A stretch of DNA of 36,752 nucleotides from Porticoccaceae bacterium (GTDB lineage Bacteria; Pseudomonadota; Gammaproteobacteria; Pseudomonadales; Porticoccaceae), in assembly GCA_029238255.1 (NCBI GenBank), contig JAQWGK010000027.1, forward strand, positions 1 to 36,752. Reading direction: 5' to 3'. Below, piece by piece: positions 1-7,173 of this stretch. Numbering within the stretch: the stretch's first letter is position 1; each line of letters starts with the position of its first letter. The notes below the pieces were generated by a model. The model had not been told where the DNA came from. It worked only from the letters and a program-made list of their open reading frames with translations, and searched no databases. Made by a program: the position numbers and the translations under genes.

Positions 1-148
1 TATCTCAGGATGACAATAATGGTATCTCAGGATGACAATAATGGTATCTCAGGATGACAATAATGGTATCTCAGGATGACAATAATGGTATCTCAGGATG
101 ACAATAATGGTATCTCAGGATGACAATAGTGGTATCTCAGCATGACAA
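1..148. repeat. 22-bp tandem repeat array (6 full copies plus a partial)
   Basis: Six head-to-tail 22-bp copies start at 1, 23, 45, 67, 89 and 111; a degenerate partial copy follows at 133-148. The first five copies are identical; the sixth has one change (AATAGT for AATAAT). The unit contains TCTCAGGATGACA. Its reverse complement, TGTCATCCTGAGA, is the core of a dispersed intergenic repeat also seen at 20781-20793. The array touches the window edge and may extend further left. There are no spacers, so it is not a CRISPR. No gene overlaps it. Confidence 0.95.
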
Positions 149-335
149 GGAGTATGTCATCAAACAGCCACTGGTAAAGATAGTAAAACCCTAGAGTCAT
201 AAAAGCACGCAAAAAAGCCCTGTATACAGAGCCTGTCTGTCACTCAAATGCTTGTAAGCTACAAAAGCCTGCTGTACCTTCAATTTTTATAGCAATAAAC
301 GCTGATCTAAAGCAGCGATATAGCAGGAGAAAACT
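149..335 (+). promoter_or_regulatory. Leader of the acyl-CoA dehydrogenase operon
   Basis: This is non-coding sequence between the tandem array and the first gene. It holds two small inverted repeats, CTGTATACAG at 220-229 (extended by imperfect GC/GC flanks) and TTGTA-AGC-TACAA at 252-264. Either could be an operator for a local regulator, but no regulator gene is in view. A purine-rich ribosome-binding stretch (AGCAGGAGA, about 322-330) sits just before the GTG start at 336. I could not assign a convincing -35/-10 pair. Confidence 0.35.
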
Positions 336-1514
336 GTGACTGATTTACATGCTTTCAGGCAAGAGACCCGCGACTGGTTGGAAGAGAACTGTCCGCCCAG
401 TATGCGTTTTCCCGTTACCGATGCGGGGGATGCCTGCTGGGGCGGCCGCAACTGGACCTTTAAGAGCGAAGAGCAAAAGCTGTGGATGGAGCGTATGGCT
501 GCCAGAGGCTGGACTGCGCCGGATTGGCCTGCTGAGTACGGTGGTGGCGGTTTGGATAAGGCTGAGACCAAGATATTGAAGGAGGAGATGGCGCGTATTA
601 ATGCTCGCTCACCGCTGGATAGTTTTGGTATCTGGATGATCGGCCCAGCGCTGTTAAAGTTTGGTTCTGAAGCCCTTAAACAGCAGCATCTGCCGCCAAT
701 TATTCGCGGTGAAATTCGTTGGTGTCAGGGTTACTCGGAGCCTGGTGCCGGTTCTGATCTGGCTGGCCTGCAGGCTAAAGGGGAAGACAAAGGCGATCAT
801 TTTATTGCCAATGGTCAGAAGGTATGGACCTCCTATGCGGATAAATGCGACTGGATGTTCTGTCTGTTACGCACCGATTTCGAGGCTAAAAAACAGATGG
901 GTATCAGTCTGGTGCTGTTTGATATGGCAACTCCTGGCGTAACTCCAAAACCGATTAAGCTTATCTCAGGCAGTTCGCCCTTCTGCGAGACTTTCCTCGA
1001 TGATGTTCGGGTTGAAAAAGATCAGGTGGTTGGTGAAATCAATCAGGGTTGGACGATTGCCAAATACCTGCTGACCCATGAGCGGGAGATGATCGGTGGC
1101 TTTGGCCTTACCGATGCGGGTTCAGAAACTCTGGGTCAGATTGCGGCCAAGGCTGTGGGGGTTGAAGCTGGTCGTTTGAGTAATTCACTGCTGCGTGCCG
1201 ATATTCTTAAATGGGAAATTGATGGTGCGGCTTTTGCGCTTACGGCAGAGCGGGTTACCGATGAAGTGAAGTCCGGCCATGGTGTGGGTGCAACCTCAGC
1301 CATGCTCAAGTACGCTGGTACCGAATTAAATAAACGTCGCTTTGAACTGATGATGAAAATTGATGGTAGCGACGCGATGATCTGGGATGGCGCTAACTCC
1401 AATGGTGGCTGGACTCCTCGCAGTTGGCTGCGTACTAAGGGCAACTCTATTGAGGGCGGAACCTCAGAAGTTCAGCTAAATATTATCGCTAAAAATATTC
1501 TCGGTTTGGGTTGA
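336..1514 (+). CDS. Acyl-CoA dehydrogenase (likely catalytic subunit of a two-subunit enzyme)
   Basis: This 392-residue flavoprotein should catalyse alpha,beta-dehydrogenation of an acyl-CoA with FAD, passing electrons to ETF. The N-terminal helical domain is followed by the middle-domain signature around GYSEPGAGSDL and the VWTSYADKCDW segment. The C-terminal helical domain ends in the IEGGTSEVQ motif, where E373 occupies the catalytic-base position of short/medium-chain acyl-CoA dehydrogenases. The start is GTG at 336, preceded by AGGAGA. The next dehydrogenase gene begins 12 nt downstream, which suggests translational coupling and perhaps an alpha2beta2 enzyme of the type known from steroid and side-chain degradation. 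The substrate cannot be told from sequence. Confidence 0.93.
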   Translation: MTDLHAFRQETRDWLEENCPPSMRFPVTDAGDACWGGRNWTFKSEEQKLWMERMAARGWTAPDWPAEYGGGGLDKAETKILKEEMARINARSPLDSFGIWMIGPALLKFGSEALKQQHLPPIIRGEIRWCQGYSEPGAGSDLAGLQAKGEDKGDHFIANGQKVWTSYADKCDWMFCLLRTDFEAKKQMGISLVLFDMATPGVTPKPIKLISGSSPFCETFLDDVRVEKDQVVGEINQGWTIAKYLLTHEREMIGGFGLTDAGSETLGQIAAKAVGVEAGRLSNSLLRADILKWEIDGAAFALTAERVTDEVKSGHGVGATSAMLKYAGTELNKRRFELMMKIDGSDAMIWDGANSNGGWTPRSWLRTKGNSIEGGTSEVQLNIIAKNILGLG

Positions 1515-1526
1515 AGGGACAAGATC

Positions 1527-2666
1527 ATGGCAATGGTTATAAACGAAGAACAGCAAATGCTTAAAGAATCAGCTCAGGGTTTCCTAGCTGAGTTTGCATC
1601 CCTCGCCGAGCTGCGCAAACAGCGTGATGCTGGCAGTGACAAAGGTTACTCCGATAATCTCTGGCGGCAGATGGCTGATATGGGTTGGGCGGCAATTCTG
1701 GTTCCCGAAGCCTATGGTGGCCTCGAATTTGGTCATGTGGGTATGGGACAGATTGTGGAACAAAGCGGTCGCACCCTAACCGCATCGCCGCTTTTTGCTA
1801 CGGCAATTCTCGGTGTGACAGCAATTAATCAGGCTGGCAGTGACGCGCAAAAAGCTGAACTGCTGGGGGCTATTGCCGGCGGTGAATTAACCACCGCACT
1901 GGCCGTTGATGAGAAGATTCACCATGCTCCCACTCAGATCAGTATGACTGCTTCGGCGAAGGGGCAGGGCTATGTTCTCAATGGCAGTAAATGTTTTGTA
2001 GCTGATGGCAGCACGGCCGATAAGTTAATTGTCGCGGCGCGCACTAGCGGTCAAACAGGGGATGCCGAGGGTATTAGTCTGTTTATTGTCGATCGCAGTG
2101 CCGCTGGTGTTGAGGTTGAGCGCACCGAAATGGTCGATTGCCGCAACTATGCAGCGATTAAATTTAATCAGGTGACAGTGGCTGAGGATGCGCTATTAGG
2201 TGAACAGGGCAAGGGTTTTGGTCCACTGTCGGCCACTCTGGATGTGGCTAATGCCTTTCTCGCCGCAGAGATGCTCGGTATAGCTCAGCAAACCTTTGAG
2301 ACTACGCTGCAATATCTAAAAGAGCGCAAGCAGTTTGGTGTGCTTATAGGCTCCTTTCAATCGTTACAGCACCGCGCCGCCCACTGGTGGAGCGAAGTTG
2401 AGCTGTGTAAGTCGGTGGTTTTAAAAGCCCTGCAGGCGCTGGATACGGGGGATGCCAAAAGCCCGCTACTGGTCAGTATTGCCAAGGCCAAGCTCTGCGA
2501 AGTTGCCGAGTTGTCGACCAATGAAGCCATTCAGATGCATGGCGGTATTGGTATGACCGATGAATATGATATTGGCTTCTTTATAAAGCGTGCGCGACCG
2601 GCAGCAATGCTATTTGGTGACTACAGTTATCATGGTGATCGCTTTGCCCAGCTTTCGGGTTACTAG
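1527..2666 (+). CDS. Acyl-CoA dehydrogenase-like subunit lacking the C-terminal catalytic Glu
   Basis: This is a 379-residue acyl-CoA dehydrogenase family protein. The fold is clear: an N-terminal helical domain with GGLEFGHVG, a beta domain with VLNGSKCFVADG, and a C-terminal helical part with ERKQFGVLIGSFQSLQH and IQMHGGIGMTDEYD. Where the upstream paralogue has the EGGTSE loop carrying the catalytic glutamate, this protein ends in a divergent tail (FGDYSYHGDRFAQLSGY). Paired genes of this kind, one with and one without the catalytic residue, form heterotetrameric dehydrogenases in actinobacterial cholesterol catabolism. The 12-nt spacing from the upstream gene supports a similar partnership here, but that is inference. 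Confidence 0.9.
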   Translation: MAMVINEEQQMLKESAQGFLAEFASLAELRKQRDAGSDKGYSDNLWRQMADMGWAAILVPEAYGGLEFGHVGMGQIVEQSGRTLTASPLFATAILGVTAINQAGSDAQKAELLGAIAGGELTTALAVDEKIHHAPTQISMTASAKGQGYVLNGSKCFVADGSTADKLIVAARTSGQTGDAEGISLFIVDRSAAGVEVERTEMVDCRNYAAIKFNQVTVAEDALLGEQGKGFGPLSATLDVANAFLAAEMLGIAQQTFETTLQYLKERKQFGVLIGSFQSLQHRAAHWWSEVELCKSVVLKALQALDTGDAKSPLLVSIAKAKLCEVAELSTNEAIQMHGGIGMTDEYDIGFFIKRARPAAMLFGDYSYHGDRFAQLSGY

Positions 2667-2735
2667 AGTAGTAGCCACTCAGGCTTACAGTATAAAAATT
2701 AAAATAAATTAGAAAAAAATAAAAGGGATAAGCAG

Positions 2736-3950
2736 ATGGATTTAGGTATTAGCGACAAGGTCAAACCTATACTGGCTGAAGTAAAACAGTTTATTGATAC
2801 CGAGATTCTGCCTCTGGAGGCGGAATATCATGCTGAGGTCAGCAAAGGTGATCGCTGGACCTATACCGAACGTCAGACTGAAATCCTAGAGAGCCTTAAG
2901 GCTAAGGCCAGAGCTAAAAATCTGTGGAATTTCTTTCTCACTCACTGGGAAGGGGGGCACGGTTTAAATACGGTTGAGTACGCCTATATTGCCGAAGAGA
3001 CTGGGCGCTCCCATCTGGCGCCGGAAGTGTTTAACTGCTCGGCTCCGGATACCGGCAATATGGAGGTGTTAGCGCGCTTCTGTACCGATCAGCAAAAAGA
3101 GCGCTGGTTAAAGCCTCTACTAAATGGCGAAATTCGTTCTGCCTACGCTATGACTGAGCCGGATGTGGCTTCCTCGGATGCGACTAATATCTCTATGTCC
3201 TGTGTTGCCGATGGCGATGAATGGGTTCTCAATGGCGAGAAGATCTGGATTTCTGGCGCTGGGGATCCACGCTGTGAAATTATGATTGTGATGTGCAATA
3301 CCAATCCGGATGCACCGCGCCATTCGCGTCACTCCCAAGTACTGGTTCCCTTTGCTACCCCCGGTGTGCATAACCTGCGGCCGATGGAAATTTTCAATAT
3401 AGACGATGCCCCTCACGGTCATATGCATATGCGTTTTACCGATGTACGCGTGCCGAAAGAAAATATGATCCTCGGTCAGGGGCGAGGGTTTGAAGTGGCG
3501 CAGGGGCGCTTGGGCCCCGGTCGTATTCACCACTGTATGCGTTCAATTGGTCTTGCGGAAGCGGCCTTAAAGATGATGTGTGAGCGTTCTCTTGAGCGTG
3601 AAGCCTTTGGTCGTCCGCTGGCTAAATTAGGGGGCAATGTGGATATTATTGCTCAGGCGCGTATCGATATTGAGATGACTCGTCTGCTGTGTTTAAAAGC
3701 TGCTTGGCTAATGGATAATGTTGGTACTGATGCCGCCCAGCCATTTATTTCAATGATTAAGGTGGCTGCGCCAAATATGGCGTTAAAGATTATCGATGAA
3801 GCCATCCAAATGTACGGTGGTCTGGGTCTGTCTCAGGATACACCGCTGGCAATCTGGTATGGCGGTCAGCGTGTACTGCGCTTTGCCGACGGTCCGGATG
3901 CGGTTCATCGTATGGTGATTGGTCGTCGCGAGCTAAAGCAGTATATGTAG
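2736..3950 (+). CDS. Acyl-CoA dehydrogenase, ACAD10/11-like
   Basis: This 404-residue acyl-CoA dehydrogenase belongs to the ACAD10/11-like branch, common in marine and environmental proteobacteria. It shows FFLTHWEGGHGL near the N-terminus, the AMTEPDVASSDATN flavin-binding segment, LNGEKIWISGAGDPR, GQGRGFEVAQGRLGPGRIHH, and near the C-terminus IQMYGGLGLSQDTPLA and RFADGPDAVH. The last motif, with Asp rather than Glu, is typical of this branch as I remember it. It lies 69 nt after the preceding dehydrogenase, with a purine-rich AAAAGGGATAAG site before its ATG. It probably acts on long- or branched-chain acyl-CoA; the substrate is not determinable. Confidence 0.92.
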   Translation: MDLGISDKVKPILAEVKQFIDTEILPLEAEYHAEVSKGDRWTYTERQTEILESLKAKARAKNLWNFFLTHWEGGHGLNTVEYAYIAEETGRSHLAPEVFNCSAPDTGNMEVLARFCTDQQKERWLKPLLNGEIRSAYAMTEPDVASSDATNISMSCVADGDEWVLNGEKIWISGAGDPRCEIMIVMCNTNPDAPRHSRHSQVLVPFATPGVHNLRPMEIFNIDDAPHGHMHMRFTDVRVPKENMILGQGRGFEVAQGRLGPGRIHHCMRSIGLAEAALKMMCERSLEREAFGRPLAKLGGNVDIIAQARIDIEMTRLLCLKAAWLMDNVGTDAAQPFISMIKVAAPNMALKIIDEAIQMYGGLGLSQDTPLAIWYGGQRVLRFADGPDAVHRMVIGRRELKQYM

Positions 3951-3995
3951 GCTGCGGCTAAATAATAACAAGAATAAATTGACTAGGACTGCCTT

Positions 3996-4973
3996 ATGAA
4001 AGCACTTGTCTGCAATGAATTTGCCCCACCTGAGCAGCTTGATTTGGAAGAGCGCCCGACACCAGAAGTAGGCAAGGGCGAGATTCTAATTGATGTGAAA
4101 GCCTCTGGTGTTAATTTTCCCGATCTGTTGACGGTTCAGGGTAAGTATCAGTTTAAGCCGCCATTGCCCTTTGTTCCCGGTGCGGAAGTGGCTGGAGTGG
4201 TGTCGGCAGTGGGTGAGGGGGTTAGCACTCGTGCGGTTGGCGATAAGGTGATAGCAACGGTTCCCTTTGGTGGTTTTGCTGAGCAGTGTGTGACCTCGGA
4301 ATATATGTCATTTGCTCTGGGCGAGACCATGAGTTTTGAGCAGGGGGCAGGTTTTGCGATTACCTATGGCACTTCTTATTACGCCCTTAAGCAGCAGGCC
4401 AAAATCCAGCCCGGTGAGACGCTGTTGGTGATGGGTGCGGCCGGTGGTGTGGGTATTGCGACTATTCAGATCGCCAAGGCGATGGGGGCGACGGTTATTG
4501 CTGCGGCTAGCACGGAGGAGAAGTTAGACTTTGCCTGTGAGGCGGGTGCTGATCTGCGGATTAATTATTCTACTGAAAACCTTAAGGATCAGCTTAAGCT
4601 GCTGACTAAGGGCAAAGGTGTGGATGTTATTTATGATCCGGTTGGGGGTGATTTTTCTGAGCAGGCGTTTCGCGCTATTGCCTGGGATGGTCGCTTTCTG
4701 GTGATTGGTTTTGCCTCGGGTCCGATTCCTAAAATTCCGCTTAATCTCTGTCTGCTGAAGGGGGCTTCTATTGTGGGTGTTTGGTGGGGGACCTGGGCGA
4801 CTAAGTTTCCTCAGGAGTCCCATAAGAATTTTCAGGAGCTGATTGGCATGATTGATGGTGGTAAGTTTTCACCCTTGGTGACGGAGGTTTATACGCTGAC
4901 GGATTATAAGGCGGCATTTGCGTCGATTTCTGAGCGCCGCGCCAAAGGTAAGGTCATCTTGTCGATGGTGTAG
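3996..4973 (+). CDS. NADPH:quinone oxidoreductase / enoyl reductase-like MDR protein
   Basis: This is a 325-residue medium-chain dehydrogenase/reductase of the zinc-free quinone-oxidoreductase type. An N-terminal GroES-like domain contains GVNFPDLLTVQGKY and FVPGAEVAGVV. The Rossmann domain starts at MGAAGGVGIATIQIAKA, the NADPH-binding glycine motif, and the structural-zinc cysteine cluster of alcohol dehydrogenases is absent. It would reduce a quinone or an enoyl substrate using NADPH. It is the last gene of the co-directional acyl-CoA dehydrogenase cluster (45 nt gap), so a role in the same catabolic route, for example reduction of an unsaturated CoA or detoxification of enones, is plausible but unproven. 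Its TAG stop runs directly into a repeat array. Confidence 0.9.
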   Translation: MKALVCNEFAPPEQLDLEERPTPEVGKGEILIDVKASGVNFPDLLTVQGKYQFKPPLPFVPGAEVAGVVSAVGEGVSTRAVGDKVIATVPFGGFAEQCVTSEYMSFALGETMSFEQGAGFAITYGTSYYALKQQAKIQPGETLLVMGAAGGVGIATIQIAKAMGATVIAAASTEEKLDFACEAGADLRINYSTENLKDQLKLLTKGKGVDVIYDPVGGDFSEQAFRAIAWDGRFLVIGFASGPIPKIPLNLCLLKGASIVGVWWGTWATKFPQESHKNFQELIGMIDGGKFSPLVTEVYTLTDYKAAFASISERRAKGKVILSMV

Positions 4974-5060
4974 GCGTCACCTCAACAAAGAAATGTCACC
5001 TCAAAAAACAAACGTCATCCCAAAAAAACAAACGTCATCCCAAAAAAAACAAACGTCACC
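4974..5060. repeat. 19-21 bp tandem repeat with GTCACC/GTCATCCC core and poly-A tails
   Basis: Four consecutive units plus the start of a fifth follow the quinone oxidoreductase stop codon. GTCA occurs at 4976, 4995, 5014, 5034 and 5055, so the period drifts 19, 19, 20, 21. Each unit is a GTCAYCY core followed by an A-rich tail whose length increases along the array. The fifth core merges into a REP-like hairpin. The pattern suggests repeated slippage or duplication of the head of a REP-type element. Confidence 0.85.
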
Positions 5061-5107
5061 CCGGCGTAGGCCGGGGTCTCCTCACCGGATACTCCCTAGT
5101 CCGGGAG
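5054..5107. repeat. REP-like element with two hairpins, possible terminator of the upstream operon
   Basis: CGTCACCCCGGC begins a perfect hairpin: CCCCGGC (5059-5065), loop GTAG, GCCGGGG (5070-5076). A second small hairpin follows, CTCCC (5092-5096) with GGGAG (5103-5107). The head CGTCAYCCCGGC is the common form of dispersed REP-like repeats and recurs at 20623-20668. The position after the operon's last gene would suit a transcript-stabilising or terminating structure, although there is no downstream U tract. Confidence 0.7.
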
Positions 5108-5116
5108 CGTAATAGC

Positions 5117-5261
5117 GGCTGTGTCTCCCCTTGAGATCGGTCCCATGGATTTGTAATTTCCAGCGCTCCCGCAACTCGCTTCGCTCAAACAGGCGCTCGC
5201 TCAACCTGAAAATTACAAATCCATAAGCGGGCCCTGACTGATCTCAAGGGGAGACACAGCC
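5117..5261. repeat. 145-bp imperfect inverted-repeat element
   Basis: Outer arms of 22 bp are perfectly inverted: 5117-5138 pairs with 5240-5261 (ends GGCTGTGTCTCC / GGAGACACAGCC). Inner arms of 15 bp, ATGGATTTGTAATTT at 5145-5159, pair with 5210-5224. Between outer and inner arms the right side carries about 9 extra bases, so the arms are asymmetric. The centre (about 5160-5209) holds short repeats such as CGCTTCGCTC and GCGCTCGCTC. It contains no gene. The structure resembles a MITE or a complex REP element. A partial third arm copy lies at 5812-5833, on the far side of the next gene. Confidence 0.88.
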
Positions 5262-5361
5262 TCTATTTGAATTATCGGCGTCGCTTTTGTCTTTGATGGC
5301 TGTGTTGATAAGGTGAAATATGTTCTACATTTAATAAGAAAATTTATTGTTGAGGTGTGTT

Positions 5362-5754
5362 TTGAAACTTTCTTGTGGATGTAAAAATATTCAAATTGAT
5401 TGGGATGTAAAACCTCAGGATTTTATTGCTCGCTCATGCGGCTGTGATTATTGCGGAGAAAACGCGGCAGAGTATGTCAGTGATTCAAGTTCAAGTTTTA
5501 GCTTTAAAGTAAAAAATCCCTCCGATCATTTAGTTATCCAGCACGGCCATAAAACCGCTGATTTTCATGAATGCAAAAACTGTGGGGCCGCATTTGTGTC
5601 CTGTGAGATTGATGGTGATCTATATGGGGTTATTAATGCAAAAGTGATGGGGCTTAATGACTATGCGATAGATTCAGTTTTAAAAGATTATTCCACTGAA
5701 ACCATAAGTATGCGACTAGAACGCCGTAAGAAGAATTGGTGCAAACTCTATTAA
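5362..5754 (+). CDS. GFA/CENP-V-fold zinc protein
   Basis: This 130-residue protein has the cysteine pattern of the glutathione-dependent formaldehyde-activating (GFA)/CENP-V fold: LSCGCKNIQ near the N-terminus, then SCGCDYCGE, then HECKNCGAAF. These supply ligands for two zinc ions. Members with known function bind glutathione adducts, but many are uncharacterised, so I assign only the fold. The start chosen is TTG at 5362, because GAGGT lies 5 nt upstream and the family begins directly with this strand; TTG at 5347 is the alternative. The gene is clearly AT-richer than its neighbours and is flanked by inverted copies of a 22-bp repeat (5225-5246 and 5812-5833), which suggests acquisition as a small cassette. 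Confidence 0.8.
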   Translation: MKLSCGCKNIQIDWDVKPQDFIARSCGCDYCGENAAEYVSDSSSSFSFKVKNPSDHLVIQHGHKTADFHECKNCGAAFVSCEIDGDLYGVINAKVMGLNDYAIDSVLKDYSTETISMRLERRKKNWCKLY

Positions 5755-5811
5755 AAATAAAGTTTAGCTTTCAGAACCTACGAATCTTGCAAATAGTCCC
5801 TGTAGATCTCC

Positions 5812-5833
5812 TTGAGATCAGTCAGGACCCGCT
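5812..5833. repeat. Third copy of the inverted-repeat arm
   Basis: These 22 bases match the reverse complement of 5225-5246 with one mismatch (shared core TTGAGATCAGTCAGG). The two copies are inverted relative to each other and enclose the GFA-fold gene at 5362-5754. The rest of the 5755-5964 gap has no recognisable gene. Confidence 0.75.
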
Positions 5834-5964
5834 CCCAGCCAAAACCCCTTGCAGCCAAAGAGAGTAAAACCACCTACACCCTTACTACGTATCATCCAAG
5901 CAAGTTTCACTACCCAGTTGCCAGTAAAAAAGGCAGAATAGTCAGCCTAAATAAAGGATTCATC

Positions 5965-6528
5965 ATGCGATTAATTATCGGCCTATCAGGCTCAAGCGGC
6001 GTTATCTACGGCATCCGAATGCTTCAAATGCTAGCTGAGCGCAGTGATATCGAAACCCACCTAGTGATGAGTCAGGCTGCGCGCATGAATATCGGTATTG
6101 AAACCGATTGGAAGCCGGAAGATGTTGAGGCGCTGGCCGATGAAGTCCATAACAATAAAAATATCGGAGCCACTATTGCCAGCGGCTCATTTAAAACCGC
6201 CGGTATGATTGTGGTTCCCTGCTCAATGAAAACCCTATCCGGTATTGTTAACTCCTATGCCGATAATCTGCTGATTCGGGCGGCTGATGTAGTTTTAAAA
6301 GAGCGACGCAAGCTGGTAATTGTGCCCCGCGAGTCTCCGCTGCATACCGGTCACTGTGAGCTGATGCTTAAAGCCAGCCAGTACGGCGCGATTATCTGCC
6401 CACCATCGCCGGCGTTTTACAGTGAGCCAAAAACTGTCGACGATATTATTAACCATTCAGTTGCTCGGGTTCTCGATCTGTTCGATATAGAGACCGGTAG
6501 CCTGAAACGCTGGCAGGGCAATATCTAG
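5965..6528 (+). CDS. ubiX: Flavin prenyltransferase UbiX
   Basis: This 187-residue protein transfers a dimethylallyl group to reduced FMN to make prenyl-FMN, the cofactor of UbiD-type decarboxylases in ubiquinone synthesis. Family motifs are visible: IGLSGSSGVIYGIRML (FMN phosphate loop), MSQAARMNI, GSFKTAGMIVVPCSMKTLSGI, RAADVVLKERRKLV and RESPLHTGH, then PPSPAFYSEP and the WQGN C-terminus. Agreement with E. coli UbiX is close along the whole length. The start is ATG at 5965, preceded by AAAGGA; an in-frame upstream extension to 5812 overlaps a repeat and has no family counterpart. No ubiD is in the window. The next gene starts 2 nt after its stop. Confidence 0.95.
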   Translation: MRLIIGLSGSSGVIYGIRMLQMLAERSDIETHLVMSQAARMNIGIETDWKPEDVEALADEVHNNKNIGATIASGSFKTAGMIVVPCSMKTLSGIVNSYADNLLIRAADVVLKERRKLVIVPRESPLHTGHCELMLKASQYGAIICPPSPAFYSEPKTVDDIINHSVARVLDLFDIETGSLKRWQGNI

Positions 6529-6529
6529 A

Positions 6530-7024
6530 GTGACTGGCGAGGCGAAAGATTTCACAAAGCTGCATCAGTTTCTCAACACTGAGTCGGTGTTAACTATAGC
6601 CACTTCAGATGCCTGCGGGCCCTGGTCAGCGCCAGTTCTCTATGTGGCAGATACAGCCGAAGAACCTTTTTCTCTGTACTTTCTATCCTCTGCCAATAGC
6701 CGACATATCAAAAGTATTCCGGCTAATGGCAGTGCAGCGGTGTCGATCTATTCTGATTACACTGGCGACTGGCAATCCATCCGTGGAGTCCAGCTTCACG
6801 GTACCATTGTGGAAATCGCTGAAGAGGATAGGGCGTCGATTGCGGAGGCTTACTTCTCTCGTTTCCCGGAGATTAAAGCGCTGATCGATAATCCTCAAAC
6901 CAAGCAGGAAACCCTTATTGGCGCTGCTTTTGAACGTAGTAATTTCTACCGTGTAACGCCTTCCTTTATTCGCTTTACCAATAATGGCGACAGCTTTGCA
7001 GGCCGAACTGAATGGCAGCTGTAA
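6530..7024 (+). CDS. YhbP-like pyridoxamine-phosphate-oxidase-fold protein
   Basis: This 164-residue protein has the split-barrel flavin-binding fold. VLTIATSDACGPWSAPVLYVAD, LYFLSSANSRHIKSI, AAVSIYSDYTGDWQSIRGVQLHG and a C-terminal FIRFTNNGDSFAGRTEW resemble the E. coli YhbP/UPF0306 family. Members are presumed FMN binders of unknown reaction. The start is GTG at 6530, with the preceding gene's end providing its upstream region, so it is probably translated by coupling with ubiX. Being cotranscribed with a flavin-modifying enzyme suggests flavin-related function, which is inference only. Confidence 0.82.
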   Translation: MTGEAKDFTKLHQFLNTESVLTIATSDACGPWSAPVLYVADTAEEPFSLYFLSSANSRHIKSIPANGSAAVSIYSDYTGDWQSIRGVQLHGTIVEIAEEDRASIAEAYFSRFPEIKALIDNPQTKQETLIGAAFERSNFYRVTPSFIRFTNNGDSFAGRTEWQL

Positions 7025-7118
7025 AAGTCTGTTAGGCCTGTATTGAGTTATTCTCCTCTGAGAGTGACCGTCCTCGCAGTTATCTACAGCCCCATTATTT
7101 ATTATTCTTGCCGCAATA

Positions 7119-7150
7119 TTAGAAATACCTTATTGCCAACTATAGTTGGC
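7119..7150 (+). promoter_or_regulatory. Putative toxin-antitoxin promoter with palindromic operator
   Basis: GCCAACTATAGTTGGC (7135-7150) is a perfect 16-bp palindrome 24 bp before the toxin start. Its centre contains TATAGT (7141-7146), a good -10 hexamer, with a weak TTAGAA (7119-7124) 16 bp upstream as a possible -35. An operator lying on the -10 box upstream of a toxin-antitoxin pair is the classic arrangement for autorepression by the antitoxin's helix-turn-helix. Confidence 0.7.
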
Positions 7151-7173
7151 TTATGTATATTGGTGAGGCTAGG

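Noticed and set aside
1-148. CRISPR array
   Set aside because: The 22-bp units are strictly head to tail with no spacers, and no cas gene is present.
220-229. LexA box
   Set aside because: CTGTATACAG has the right ends, but the 8-bp interior of CTGT-N8-ACAG is missing.
3120-3533. 137-codon open frame on the minus strand inside the third acyl-CoA dehydrogenase
   Set aside because: It lies wholly inside a well-supported gene, shows no family resemblance and has no ribosome-binding site.
5160-5209. Integron attC site beside the GFA gene
   Set aside because: The centre of the palindrome lacks the paired RYYYAAC/GTTRRRY core sites, and no integrase is in view.
5812-5964. N-terminal extension of UbiX
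   Set aside because: The extra 51 residues have no family counterpart, overlap a repeat arm and lack a ribosome-binding site, whereas ATG 5965 has AAAGGA and matches known UbiX N-termini.
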